64,000 nt of DNA, taken from the NCBI GenBank assembly GCA_003344405.1, contig NOWV01000054.1, forward strand, positions 1 through 64,000, written 5' to 3'. Shown piece after piece: positions 1 to 12,523 of this stretch. A program made the position numbers and the translations under genes. The stretch is from Trichoplax sp. H2. Taxonomy: Eukaryota; Placozoa; Uniplacotomia; Trichoplacea. Position 1 is the stretch's first letter, and each line of letters opens with the position of its first letter. Under the pieces are notes generated by a model, which was not told the DNA's origin, made no database searches, and saw nothing but the letters and a program-made list of their open reading frames with translations.

Positions 1-694
1 TGATATATTGATTTTTAAACTTCCATTGTAAAGCCATACAACTATCTGGCTTAGGAATACTATGACAAAATATAGCTATACCATTGTCAGACAAGATATC
101 GTTGGCTAAGGAACAGAAAATTTGTTGAAAGCTATCTTCGGGTACACTCTCGTCAAATACGTAATACAAGCAATGGCATATAAACGCCATGGAAAATGTT
201 TTTCTCTCTGCTTCGGCATGATCACTATTCCAAGCTAATAAATTAAGTAGGTTATCCTTGAATGAATTGCCTCTTTTAATGGAAAATGATTTTATTGGCA
301 TGGTTTGAGAGCTTATGGCTTGTAGAAAGGCTTTAACAGCTAATCCTGCATTATTTGTAATCTCGTTTAATTCTTTGGTAGCTGCAGTACTTTCATCGTT
401 ATTACAAGCTGCAAATTGATAGTCATTTTGGCCAGTAAACGTGGTATTAATATCCGTTGCTCTAATGTCAAAGCCTGATTTGAAATGGAGGCCACGAAAG
501 TACCCAATCGTTCTTTCACCAGGCCCACAACCAATTTCAGCTAATTTAATTGTCTGATCACCTTTGAATAAAATTGATTTTTCTTCGAATGCTTTGAGTA
601 ATAACTGAATTACCTTCCACGTTATTTCTGGAATATTACTGTTACGTTCGAAGGATAAAAAACTTACGTCGTAATGGTAATTTTCAATATCCAT
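1..694 (-). CDS. Class I SAM-dependent methyltransferase, N-terminal part (runs off the window)
   Basis: Reading the minus strand from an ATG at 694, the frame stays open for 231 codons to the window edge, so the C-terminus is missing. Residues about 50-57 read LAEIGCGPGE, the glycine-rich motif I that binds S-adenosylmethionine in Rossmann-fold methyltransferases. An acidic pair follows at the expected distance (RATDIN, end of beta-2). A later hydrophobic strand (MAFICHCLYYVFD) fits beta-4. The long helical insert between beta-3 and beta-4 resembles small-molecule or histamine-type methyltransferases, but I cannot name the substrate. A GTAAGT follows codon 9, but the frame continues uninterrupted and no intron is needed. 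It is a real coding exon and probably most of a single-exon gene. The specific function is unknown. Confidence 0.75.
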   Translation of the reverse strand, partial: MDIENYHYDVSFLSFERNSNIPEITWKVIQLLLKAFEEKSILFKGDQTIKLAEIGCGPGERTIGYFRGLHFKSGFDIRATDINTTFTGQNDYQFAACNNDESTAATKELNEITNNAGLAVKAFLQAISSQTMPIKSFSIKRGNSFKDNLLNLLAWNSDHAEAERKTFSMAFICHCLYYVFDESVPEDSFQQIFCSLANDILSDNGIAIFCHSIPKPDSCMALQWKFKNQYI

Positions 695-2288
695 TTTGTA
701 GTCCTACTCGATAAAATATTCAATTGCCATTTACAAGTTGTTGAAATGGAAAAACCAATTCTCCAATTAATTGGTACAAGTTTTAAACAACACAGTTAGT
801 AAGAAGGTTGATCGGATTGACGATCAATAAATAGGATAAATCTGTTTTAATCTTCTCGATAGACAGTGTAGTCGATGTCATACTGTGTTGACAGCTGGAA
901 TGCACGTTGTGCTGTCAGCCAAGTTGTACGACAGGACTGTCGATAAAACAAGTGGCAAAGTACTACGCGAGATATGCAAGGTGAAAAGTCATTTATTGCC
1001 TCGTGTTACCCTCGTGCATTAAATCATACAATATTACATATATATGTAGACATGATTAGTATCAATATCGTTACAATCTTTATCTTGCCATTGACAACGG
1101 CACTGCTTGTGTTTATTATTTATTTAATTAATAACTTGTTTTGAATGAATGCGAGATTGATAGCGTGATTCATCACGAATTAACTAATTTATATTGAATC
1201 AATCTTATCTTACCATAGACAACTGTACTCTTTGTATTCAATATTAATAATACTGTATGTTTTAAATAAATGCAAGATTGATAACGTGATTTAACGCTAA
1301 TTAATGAATTACTTGTGGATTAATTAATTTATATGTATTGAATTAACTTTTGGCTTGTACGCATGATAGGTACTGGTACGCCTGCTGCTTGCACGGTACC
1401 TTGGTTGGGTAGAACAAAATTCGTACGGGTTGCAATCCCTAGTTGTGAACATTTTGCACTATTTCTACAACAGTATTTTCTGCTTCAAAAACGTGTCATG
1501 TCTAGTACTGAATACACACAAAAAAGCTCCCATTCTCCGTTTGGCCATGATTATATGATAAAAAATCGACTTTCACTTTATGTCATGATATACAGTAGTT
1601 AGAGGGGACAGTATCTAAAATATTGACCGGAAAAATTTCTCGTTGATACACTACTATTTTTCTAACAGACAAAATGTACCTAGTAAATGATTTATGAATG
1701 ATGAATTGTTTCTACCCTTACAAATTAGCACATGACATCAATACTTGGATGAAAGTACGAGATATCTTCAATCAGTAAAGCTAATTATAATCATCTTTTA
1801 CTACCTACTTCGTATCGGTATACACGTAGTCCAGATCCGGATTAATTTCGTGTCGAATGACCTTTTAAGTTGTCGAAAGGCAAACTTCACTACCAGTTGG
1901 TGTGTCTTTGTAATTTATAGTACAATACTGAACATGCACAAACAATACGAGTATTATGATGGATCTAGAGATTGGCAGGTGATACTTTGCATAAAATACA
2001 GCTTACGCTTTGCTACTAGTTAATTAATTGAATTTATTAAAACTTGAACTGTACGATGAACATACGTTACCATGCACAGCGAGATTAAATTCGATGGCAC
2101 AGCAGAAAAATAAAATGGTGTACGTAAAATTAAGCCTAAATTGAGTAAAACTATTGTGTGATACTTGTACATCTAACTTTTATATAGAATTATTAGCATA
2201 TCATAACTTTAGTTCATCACCCGATTTTGCCCTTGAAATTAATCTCGCGGTACGGTATACTGTTAGGGTTTAGAAGTTGGGGAGGTTC
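695..2288. other. Intergenic, no gene recognised
   Basis: Short open frames on the plus strand (1363-1602, 1745-2023) have no recognisable domain and no splice-consistent neighbours. The stretch looks like 5' flank of the methyltransferase followed by AT-rich intergenic DNA, with one diverged tandem duplication at about 1075-1325. Confidence 0.5.
1075..1325. repeat. Two diverged tandem copies of a ~125 bp AT-rich unit
   Basis: The segment near 1078-1180 (atcttgccattgacaac ... gcgagattgatagcgtga) recurs near 1207-1290 (atcttaccatagacaac ... gcaagattgataacgtga) with many substitutions. It is an old tandem duplication, and I see no coding content. Confidence 0.6.
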
Positions 2289-2985
2289 AAAAATTTCTTT
2301 TTATAGTTGTTTGGCCGTTTTAAATTCGGCGAAGACCGTCAATACTACTTAATGCTGGCTGATTCTGGAGGTGGGCATAGTATTTTTCCCTTTCCATCCA
2401 TTTTCAAACCTTTTTGTTCTCCTGTGATGTATACTATAAGTAATTCCACTATACACCAATGTATATTTACTTAGACGTTCAAGCTTATTTGTACTATGGT
2501 CTAAATATTGACCAGATTGCAGAAAAGGCCAAACGAGTATAAGTAATTCCACTGTACACGAATGTATATTTACTGTTCAAGCTTATTTGTACTGTACTAA
2601 GATCTAAATATTGACCAGATTGCAGAAAAGGTTATACGCACACTCACACCATATTATACTGTACAGTGTACAGTATTTTTAAAGAAAAATATGGCCCGAA
2701 AGTGACAAAATGTTATGAAACAGCCTGTACAGTACAGTAGTTAGTATGGCAGCATGTGCTCAGTGTTTATTTAGATCTCGGGATATGAAATTGATATTGG
2801 GGAGGGTTAGACAATTGTTGGACAATTGGAAAGTTAAGGTGGTAGGTACGTATAACATAATCGACTTGATCCACAATTTGTTGCTGCACTCCCCTTGACG
2901 AATCGAAGCACGGCCGTAGCTAGAAGCATTCCTTTCTTTTTTGAACTAATCTCAACAACTTGTATTAGATTCGAGTGAAGGTTGC
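2289..2985. repeat. Left copy of a gap-flanking duplication
   Basis: This ~697 bp segment starts with aaaaatttctttttatag and ends at gaaggttgc, exactly where the N gap begins. The same sequence, with a few substitutions and about 60 bp fewer bases, restarts directly after the gap. Inside it, a ~100 bp unit (ataagtaattccac ... gattgcagaaaagg) is itself tandemly doubled at about 2434-2630. The block near 2663-2730 is present here but absent from the right copy. Confidence 0.85.
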
Positions 2986-3005
2986 NNNNNNNNNNNNNNN
3001 NNNNN
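2986..3005. other. Assembly gap of 20 N
   Basis: A run of 20 N. Its two edges coincide with the end of one copy and the start of the other copy of the same sequence, as expected when two overlapping contig ends are joined without being merged. Confidence 0.95.
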
Positions 3006-3639
3006 AAAAATTTCTTTTTATAGTTGTTTGGCCGTTTTAAATTCGGCGAAGACCGTCAATACTACTTAATGCTGGCTGATTCTGGAGGTGGGCATAGTAT
3101 TTTTCCCTTTCCATTCATTTTCAAACCTTTTTGTTCTCCTGTGATGTATACTATAAGCAATTCCACTATACACCAATGTATATTTACTTAGACGTTCAAG
3201 CTTATTTGTACTATGGTCTAAATATTAACCAGATTGCAGAAAAGGTCAAACGAGTACAGTATAAGTAATTCCACTATACACGAATGTATATTTACTGTTC
3301 AAGATTGTTTGTACTGTACGAAGGTCTAAATATTGACCAGATTGCAGAAAAGGTTATACGCACACTCACACCATATTATACTGTACAGTAGTTAGCATGG
3401 CAGCCAGTATGTGCTCAATGTTTATTTAGATCTCGGGATATAAAATTGATATTGGGGAGGGTTACCGGCGTTGGACAATTGGAAAGTTAAGGTGGTAGGT
3501 ACGTATAATATAATCGACTTGATCCACAATTTGTTGCTGCACTCCCCTTGACGAATCGAAGCACGGCCGTAGCTAGAAGCATTCCTTTCTTTTTTTGAAC
3601 TAATCTCAACAACTTGTATTAGATTCGAGTGAAGGTTGC
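3006..3639. repeat. Right copy of the gap-flanking duplication
   Basis: About 634 bp, nearly identical to 2289-2985 except for scattered substitutions and the missing ~60 bp block. Unique sequence resumes after gaaggttgc at 3639. The internal ~100 bp doublet is also present. Confidence 0.85.
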
Positions 3640-5860
3640 AGTTTTTTGAAAGTCTTGTGGTATGCGCTTCTATTTAGTGAATGAGAATAACTTCATGCAA
3701 GGACTACCAGAATAGATTATCACCTATCTCATTCGTTTTCGGTAATTTGTAGTAAAAAGTGAATCAATATTCCCTTCATGGGCTACATATTATAGCCACT
3801 TTAAAATCGACTTGTGTTAGCATGATTGACTGTTAATTTGTTGCTTCCATTTAATTATTTCCAAGTGCCTGCTAGTGGCTTTACTATATTTTGCTTGAAG
3901 CTCATGTGCGGTAGATTTTCATGATGACTATCATTCCATGGCTAAAAAATGAAATCCTATTTCTTTAGTTACCTTAATAATTCAAGTTGAAAAATACAGT
4001 ACAACTGTAAGTGGCAGAGACTGCCGACAATAGCGCTACTACTTATTCAAGATTATCATACCTTTTGAATTTGAATTAGTATACGCGTGAATAAAGTTGA
4101 AAGTCTATTGCGTTGTGAGGGTAGAAGTCACGCTGTACAAGTGATAAATAAAAAAAAATACAGTACTAGGAAATGAATTTATAAATATCATTACTTCTAA
4201 AATCGATCATATTTGAGGATAATTGGTCTAGCCAAGTTGCTGAAATGATTATGTGGGTATGGGAATTGGTAAAAGAATTACAGACTACAGTAAAAGCATC
4301 TACCTTCGATTTTGCTGTAATACTGTCTCAAGGCTATTCAAGTTAACGTCGTGTTTATTTGGTAATTATACTAACCAAAAAAGGTTTACTTACCTCTTCA
4401 ATAACAATAAACGAGTTACAGTAGCCGAAACTGCGTTCAGACTCGATCAACTACCGATTAAGACTGTTGCAAAAGCTAAATTTGTAGTAAATTTATGGCA
4501 TTTGAAAGCCAAAGTATTGGTCCATCAATTAATTGCAATTGCACGCATCCAACCAATTTTTATGAAGCTACATAACTTATTTAAATTGCTAAAACCGCAT
4601 GTTGACCAGGAGTAAATACAACTGAATATTTTATGAAGATATCAGCTTTAAACTAAGCTATGATATTTAGTAGTAGTAGTAGTGTTAATTATTCTTGCAT
4701 ACTACCTTTTTAATAAAGCTGGTTTCGCTGCATATTAAATAATGAAGTATGAGATAATTTTAATTTATGAAATTATTCCAGTAGCTAAGACAATTTTTAA
4801 CGAAATGACTTTTAAGGTTAACAAATTCAATATTTACTGGCAAACAGGTAAGATCCTTTCATTCAAGCAGAAATACTAAGAAAAATCATACGCTCATCAA
4901 CTTTTACCCCTTATATATACTCGTATAGAAGTAATTGCTGTGAAATCGTGTACTGTAAATTTCAACGACTACAATATTTTCGTAACTGCACTCTTATTTT
5001 TGGAGTTACAGCATAATGCTAAAATATTTTAACATTAATGAAGATAGCATTGCATTAGTTATACTATTGTTTTGATCAGCATCATACGTCGGTTAGAATT
5101 GAACCACTTCTACGTAATACAACTCATTCTGAATACCAGTTATGCAGTGTTCTTTTAGTGTAACTATTTTTATGCGTAAAACTCGAAGAATAACTTTACA
5201 GCTAATTAGTTCTCAGCAAAGTCAAAAATGATGCATAAAACTTTTAAGCGCAATTTAGTCGATATCTTCAAGCACCAGTACACCAAATGCTGAAATAAAT
5301 TAGTAATAAAAATGAACTAGATTTGAAACTATTCTAAATTATTTCACTATAAAACATTTCATTTTAGTAGCTGAACTATGAAGCCTTGCGATAACCTTAA
5401 AACTAGTGCCACAAGAAACAGGATTTAAACAACAATGTAATTATTTTCAGCATTATTAAATAAATAAAATGATCAATAAATAATCTGATAAGAAATAATT
5501 TTCTTCCAGCACGATGAGTTTCTATTTACAATAATAACTTATCGTAATATACAGTAAGGTAATTCGAGCTTTGTCATAGCTGTGCTACTTTCGCTACGGC
5601 GGCTACATAACAAACTTACGTAAATACGATTTCTAAAATTTTTCCAGCCGTATAAACATATACTTTATATTTTAAAACATATAGTCACTTATTGCACTTC
5701 GGGTAAAACCCCAGTAAACTAAAATAGATTCATTCAAGCAATATCTGCGGTGCTACATAGAGCTATCAGTATGAAGCAAATTTCAATAGTCATTAATGCA
5801 GCAAAGCCTAATGCAAAATGTCTGCTTCATAAACAAATATTAAGATCGATAATTTAGCAT
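3640..5860. other. Intergenic, downstream of the ATPase gene
   Basis: AT-rich DNA between the gap duplication and the stop codon of the P4-ATPase gene. The only longer frame is the doubtful ORF at 4253-4615. No other coding signal, RNA gene or repeat array was recognised. Confidence 0.5.
4253..4615 (+). CDS. Hypothetical 120-residue basic ORF, doubtful
   Basis: An uninterrupted ATG-to-stop frame of 120 codons encoding a lysine- and leucine-rich basic protein. I recognise no domain, signal peptide or homologue. In DNA this AT-rich a 120-codon frame can arise by chance but is less common. It sits alone between the assembly gap and the 3' end of the ATPase gene, with no splice-consistent partner exons visible. 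It could be a lineage-specific gene, a relic exon or noise, and nothing in the sequence decides between these. Confidence 0.2.
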   Translation: MGMGIGKRITDYSKSIYLRFCCNTVSRLFKLTSCLFGNYTNQKRFTYLFNNNKRVTVAETAFRLDQLPIKTVAKAKFVVNLWHLKAKVLVHQLIAIARIQPIFMKLHNLFKLLKPHVDQE

Positions 5861-8800
5861 TTAATCGCCTAAGGGTTTTTCAACGCTACTATCGTATCTT
5901 CGAATAAGTTCAGCCTGCAGTTAAAATTAAAAATAAACTACGTGAATGCGTTGTAAAATATACTTTGAATGAAGCTCAAAATTATATAATGCGCAATTTG
6001 ACGATAGTATAGATCTGTCTACGTATCGATACCTACCTGCGAAGTAGCACCATGTTCTTCTTGCGAAAAAGCAAAACCACCTAAAAATTGTTAAACGAGT
6101 ATTACTTAGTACCGGTATTTCGTGTAAAGCCTTATGCAACTATCTAAACTCTATTGCAATACACACTTTGTGCATTGTATCTAGCGTTACCACCAAAGGC
6201 AATTATTGGTAAATGTTTCCTGCAAGATGGTTCAAAAAAGTAATTTAAGTACTTGACATTAGTAATTAACGTTACAAGTACTAACTAATTCTTTGCATGC
6301 CAGTACGTACCATATCGTATCCTTGATATCACTACCCTTTAGTCGTGTTTCAATATCACCCTGCGTGAATGAAAATCAAAAAATTACAGAAAATACCCAT
6401 AATAAAAGATAACAAAAAAGGTAAAATAGTGTTATAATAATCATAAGGGAAATGGTAAAAAAATAAAAGCACTTATCCATTGTTACTAACCTGTCTTTGT
6501 TCAAGCTCCTGTACTTCCTGGGTTAAAGTCTTAAAAAATGTTCTTTGAATTCTATTATATTTGTAATTATTTATTGAGATAAGGGCTTCCTTAAAAGTAG
6601 GTATACATAATATTGCAATAATTATAATAAGTATGAATTCTATACTTTATCTGATATCATTACGTACATTGCCCAAACGCAATCCCGGAAAAGAGTTATC
6701 ACAGCAACAATTATCACCGTAAACCAAAATGATGGGCATTTAAACATAATCAATTCCTTAATTCAAGATAAAAAAGTAAACAATTTAGCTTTAAGGAGTC
6801 TCTTGAAAAATTAACACACTATCACATAGTGTCTAAAGTACAACATTACGTCTAACTTTATGAATATTTCAAATACCCACCAAACCGGCCATATTTGAAC
6901 CGATATCAACCGCTGGCCAAAGATTGCAAAACATGAATAGAAACAGGAACCAGCTAATAATACTACCCCAAATGACTAAATGTGTAACCTTCAATTTTAA
7001 GAGATTAATATAGTATTGAGTTCGATATACTCTTAATTATCTTTAAATGATAATCAAATAAAAGACTTTACCCAATTCCAATAATCAGTTAAAAGGGCAA
7101 TCTTTAGATTCACGGTTACAACAACAGCCTATGCCGAAATGAAATGTAATCTATATTAACTAATAATGATTTGTTAAATGTCATGAAATTTCATTACGTA
7201 CCGTATAAATAACGTTTCCTACAAACCATTCACCAACCACTTTGCCATTAATGAATGGTATTTCTTAATGGTAAAAATCAACATTACGATTATTACAAGA
7301 TTATTGGATCTACGTCGATAAAATTTTATAAGCGTAATGAACTTACTATTCCAGAACTAAGACTTACCATGAGTGAATGCAAGGATGATTAACCAAAATA
7401 TAACTAAAGTATGGAATACTGCGTTTAGTGTCCAAAGCCAAAAGACCTACATTAAAAGTAACCTTAGAATATTACTTGATTCTAATTAAAATGAAATTTT
7501 AATATCTGATTATACTAACCTTAGTATTGTAAGTATCATTTTTTTGTGTTTCTTTATACAGTTTCGGATATTGTAGAAGACTCTTAGGTGATAACGTTTG
7601 ATCAAAAATGCCGATAGCGATGGGAGGCAGGGAGGTAAAGATCTATAAATTCAGTTTAATTATTACTGTTATGCGCATTAAGCTTAAGTTGATATTACAA
7701 AATAAGCATAAAATTATTATCCATAAATAGTTCATCTCATTGTCTTACGATATTGTAAACAGATATTGTCCATTGATTAAATAGAGTCTGTCCAGAAAAT
7801 CCATTAACCGTAGCAAACCAAAACTGGCAAAAAAATGAACTATTTAATTGGTGAAAACAGCATCATTTATGGAGCTCATTGGTATCCGTTACCTCAATTA
7901 AGTAAAGTGTATAATTCTTGTAAAAGCAATATAAAATACATTTGCAGATCCTATTATAGCTCCAATTTCCATGAACAAATAATAATTTACGAAGGAAATG
8001 GAATCGTGCGATACTATAGTCAGCAGCACAAACAGCTTGCATTCCTTCTTGACCGCTAATACCAATACCAATGTGGGCGGTCTAACAATAAAAAATATAC
8101 CTTAGAGGGTGCTATGATATAATAATATAAAACAACATAGCTCTTGAAAACAATTCTTACCTGAATCATACCGACATCATTTGCTCCATCACCGATAGCT
8201 AACGTAATAGCCTTCACTTCATTTCTAACGAGTTGGACAACCAAAGATTTTTGTAAAGGAGAAACTCGACAACAAATAATTGACTTACAGGATAATGCAA
8301 TATCTAAAAAAATATCTTTTAATTCTTTCTCTAACGCAAACTGCAGCGCGTGTCCATCAATAACCAACGCAGTATTGTTATCTTTACGAAGGTTATCACC
8401 AAATGCTTGTACATGGTTATATAGCGTAGTCCTTACGCCAGCTAGCGTAGAATCATTCACAATTAGTATTGCCATATCATCGTTTAGAAGGCGACAAGAG
8501 TATCCAATGTTGATAGCAGTTTCTTGCTTATCGCCTGTTAAGACCCATAAATTGATGCCAGCCTTCGCTAAAGCTGCGATAGTTTCAGGAACATATTCTT
8601 GTAACTTATCTTCTATGGCAGAGGCTCCAATTAGATACAATTCCTTTTCAATCAATTCTGCAGCTTCATCTATCTTGCTGTCTCTGTCTTCCATTGCTGT
8701 ACTCGCTTGCTTAAACATTTCATTCCATTCACTGAATTGACTTTCTGTGAGCTCTCGCATTCCAAAGCACAAAGTTCGGAGACCATCAACGGCGAACTCT

Positions 8801-11800
8801 CTTAACTGATCAGAAGTTTGATCTGCGAATGGTGATCCACCAGCATGTAATCTGGCATAAATAACGCTATCAGCGCCTTTACAGTATAATTTTATTTTAC
8901 CATCAGGACACCTAACGATAACTGACATTCTTTTTCTAGTACTGTTAAATTCTAGAACGCTCAGTACTTCATAAATTTCTTCCTTTCCCAAGACCCGAAT
9001 AGTAACTGTATTAGGGGTTCTAGCAGTGAAGGTAAATCCAATATTTCGAGCAGCACATACAATTGCATCTTCATCCGGAGATGCCGCTTGGTAAGTTACG
9101 ATAGATTTATCTTCATTTTGATAATCAGGTATTACAGTATGACAAATGGCCATCATCGTTAGCATCTCGCGAATTATTGGAGCAATTCCCTGAAAATGTT
9201 GATAAATTAAATAACGTTATGAATCAACATTATAAGTTATTGTATACATAACCCATAACTTCATTAAATTAATCAGTGACTGCTACATAATAGATTGGGA
9301 ACGACTTACAGCAGGTTCTGACAAGTCTTTTAGTAAGTTTGTATCATCAAAGCCATGCCCCTCAATACTTCTGTTAATGTTATAATGTACGAATACATAT
9401 AATTAATAGCACTGCTAGATATACGTATTTGTTGTCAAGTACAGTATATCGTAATTTACCCATAAACTTTTCCGGCTATTGAACATCTTCGAAATTCCAT
9501 TACATTGCGAGTTAATGTACCCGTTTTATCGGAGAATACATATTTAACCTAGGATTGAAGAGTTTTCTCAGATTACTATATTAACTGATGATATGAAATT
9601 TGCAACGAATTATTTAACTAATCAATTAATGAGATGGTTGATATCTCATTATATGACTAACCTGGCCCAATTCTTCATTTAGATTAGATGTTCGAGCTTT
9701 TGCAGGAGTATCGGTTTGCTCGTAGTACATGTCTAAATCCCAGCCAATCAGTAGCCCTTGCACGAAGCGCACAATCTGAAATATTATACTTATATTAAAA
9801 TTAAATTTATTAAATAACTAACTGTAAAAATAATATAATCCTCCATAAACTGACCTCTAGAGTCACAATTAAGCTTATCGGTATCAAATTATTGTACAGA
9901 ATTACGAAAGTAAGAAAAGCCATGCCAAATTTTGCAGGTTTCAACCCTAAAAAACATCAACCTTTGTTATCTTACTGCAAAATGGCATAGATTGCAAATA
10001 AAATTTTTTTCATAGAGCATTTTAATAAAGAATTCATTTCTAAGGACAACCTTCAAATCTTGTTCTCCAAGCAATATGCGCTGGAACAGCTAAAAATTAA
10101 AAGGTGACTTATTTATGATAATCTAAATTTACTAATTAAATAAAATAATAATAAGTATTTATTTATTACCACTATAGCCTTCATATACAATAGCACTTAG
10201 CAATGACAGTCCAATCAAGAGGAAAAAGAGAAAAATTATCTATCATAAAAAAATGGCATTAGTTTCTTGACGAAATCAGCTAATATCATATATTCCTAGT
10301 AATTACAAGATATTTTGAAGGAAGTGGTGACATAATTGCGGCAGCTTTCACTTTAAGGTCAAAACGTGCTTATTCGATATTATTACGTTACCTGATCGTT
10401 CGTAACATGCTCCACGTTGGAACGCTTTATCGGCGCCATTGTCGTATTCTAATTGTTCAAATTTGGGGGACAATAATTAATTAGTAATATATATACGTTT
10501 TATCCGAGACTGTAAATATTACTTTAAGCAAACATTAGGGAAGAAAAATACCTGCATAAGTTTGGATTCATGTCCAGTGTATATTACAAGACCTATGATA
10601 AAGGTAAGAATTAAGCTTATCGCTGACTTAAAGGATTAATATATTAATTATAAACATTATTTATTAGAACAGTAAAGGTAAAAGCAATTAACCGTAAACC
10701 CATTGGGTATTTCTTAATTGTGCTCCCCTTAGCAAAATTTGATTAGCTCCTATAGGAACTGGTCTACATAAAGATTAAATAAAAGCCCAGAATTACAATA
10801 ACAAGCAAAGATACATTACTAAACTTGATAACTACCATCGAATGCAAACTAACTCTTGTCCTTGTATGGATAAGTTGCCAATAAATCTGTACAAGCGGTT
10901 ATTTGGACCTTCGCATTCAACGTATCCCTATAAATTTATAAGAATATCCAGTATATAAATTACAACTCAGTGGTTAGAAAGGGCAAATTAATAATCGAAA
11001 AATAACCGGTTTCTACAGTTGTCAATCGAAAAGTGCAAACCTGGAGATCTTGCAAATCATGTATGGAATTTTTAGAGGCCGTTTCTGGTAGCGCCTAGCA
11101 AATTAATAGCTTTCTTTAAACTTGGCTTCTAATGTAAGCGTATAGGGTACAATTTGATTCATACATATTCACAAAATATTTTTACCTGGCGAATTTTTAA
11201 GTTTGTTTCACCATCAAGGTTTGCTGTCTGAATGTAGCACATTCCTTGTGGTTCACTGAAATTTATAAAAACTATTTTTAGGGCTGATTACAAGACTCCA
11301 TGAAGTGGGCGTTTATCATATATGTATGGTATGAATTACCTTTACTAATCTAAACAGATTGTAGATTAGTTATCAATACCTACCTCGAAGATAACAAAAT
11401 TAAATCTGATGGAAAGAGTTGGCAGTTTGTCACTTTTACAATATCTCCTGTGACAATCTATAAAAGTTGGACAAATGTAAATTCGAGTTTTTGGCAAGAT
11501 ATAATAACTACGTGTATTTCAATATTTAATTAAAATTCTACTAACATTTCTCCATTCATCAAGGACAAATTTTTCACCACGTGCAACTAATAAAAGATTT
11601 GAAAAAATTTTGAACTGTATTTGTAGATTCTGATAAACATGTATATTTTACTATTTTACTAGCTTACCTAAAATTTTTGAATGATTCACTTCTCTATCGG
11701 CCTTATGACGCGCCTTTAATAGTTAGTAAAAATAATTATATATACAATAAAGTTAAATTCGTCTTTGTTACCTTCTACTAAAAGTGCACTAATTTAATCT

Positions 11801-12523
11801 AACTAATAGTGAAAGAGGTGTTTGCTGCTATCTTGAGAGTACGTAGTTAATTTATGTATATTAACAATAGGAATATTAGCGTTACGAACATAATCTTCGA
11901 TAAGTTCTTTAATCGCAGAAATGCTCAGTACAAGTATTAAAGGTCCAGCTGTACTCCATTTACCAGTGGGCGACACACCGGGTATTTGCTAATAAAAATA
12001 TTATACATGGTCGTATTATAAATCATTATAAATTGATACATAATAATGGGATAATCGATATACAGTACTTATACTCAATAATTAAAAATTTACAGTCAAA
12101 TTTTTCTCTAACGCGTAAATAGCAAATAGTAAAAGCATTCAATGTCTATACTTCTAACCTGAATTAAGGTAATAAATAAGAAGAACAAATTTGCATAGCG
12201 GCTAAATTGTTCGAATAAAAATTTCGGGAAAAAGGTAATAAGGTTGTACTTGGCAGTGCTAAAATTTATGAAAAGAAAGAATTTAATTTTAGAGCTATGA
12301 AGCGAACTGATTATATCAACTACAGACAGAATAAGAATATACTGTCAATACGCGTATGTTTTCACCTTTGCTTGAAATGTCATGTTGTTTTAAATGTCTT
12401 ACCTAACTGAATTTGATTTATAACTCTTCTCTTGTGGTACGTTGATACCAATGAGGCGCTGACTGGTTTGTTGTTGTTGTGACGTTAAGGGATCATCTGG
12501 ATTAACCGTTTCCTTATGAAAGT
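5861..12523 (-). CDS. ATP8A: Phospholipid-transporting P4-ATPase (flippase), ATP8A class
   Basis: Aminophospholipid flippase moving phosphatidylserine/ethanolamine to the cytosolic leaflet. I traced 32 exons (about 1119 residues). They include 12403-12523, 12159-12258, 11890-11988, 11186-11255 (A-domain NLDGETN), 9855-9946 (P4-type PISL), 9460-9548 (phosphorylation site SDKTGTLT), 8161-9189 (large N/P-domain exon with KGAD, TGDK, GDGAND), 7893-8081, 7749-7823, 7520-7642, 7368-7447, 7202-7263, 7072-7128, 6881-6988, 6668-6756, 6491-6551, 6311-6360, 6191-6219, 6037-6080 and 5861-5914. The C-terminal tail keeps the ATP8A motif FAFSQEEHG followed by RRYDS, so ATP8A fits better than ATP8B. All catalytic residues are present. 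The first coding exon with the start codon, upstream of 12523, was not found. Phases close everywhere except at 7368-7447, which carries one base too many (see findings). Confidence 0.95.

Noticed and set aside
7835-8059. 74-codon plus-strand ORF
   Set aside because: Antisense to ATPase exon 7893-8081 (minus-strand [13 protein letters not shown]).
8375-8740. 121-codon plus-strand ORF
   Set aside because: Antisense shadow of the large P4-ATPase exon 8161-9189, which is conserved on the minus strand.
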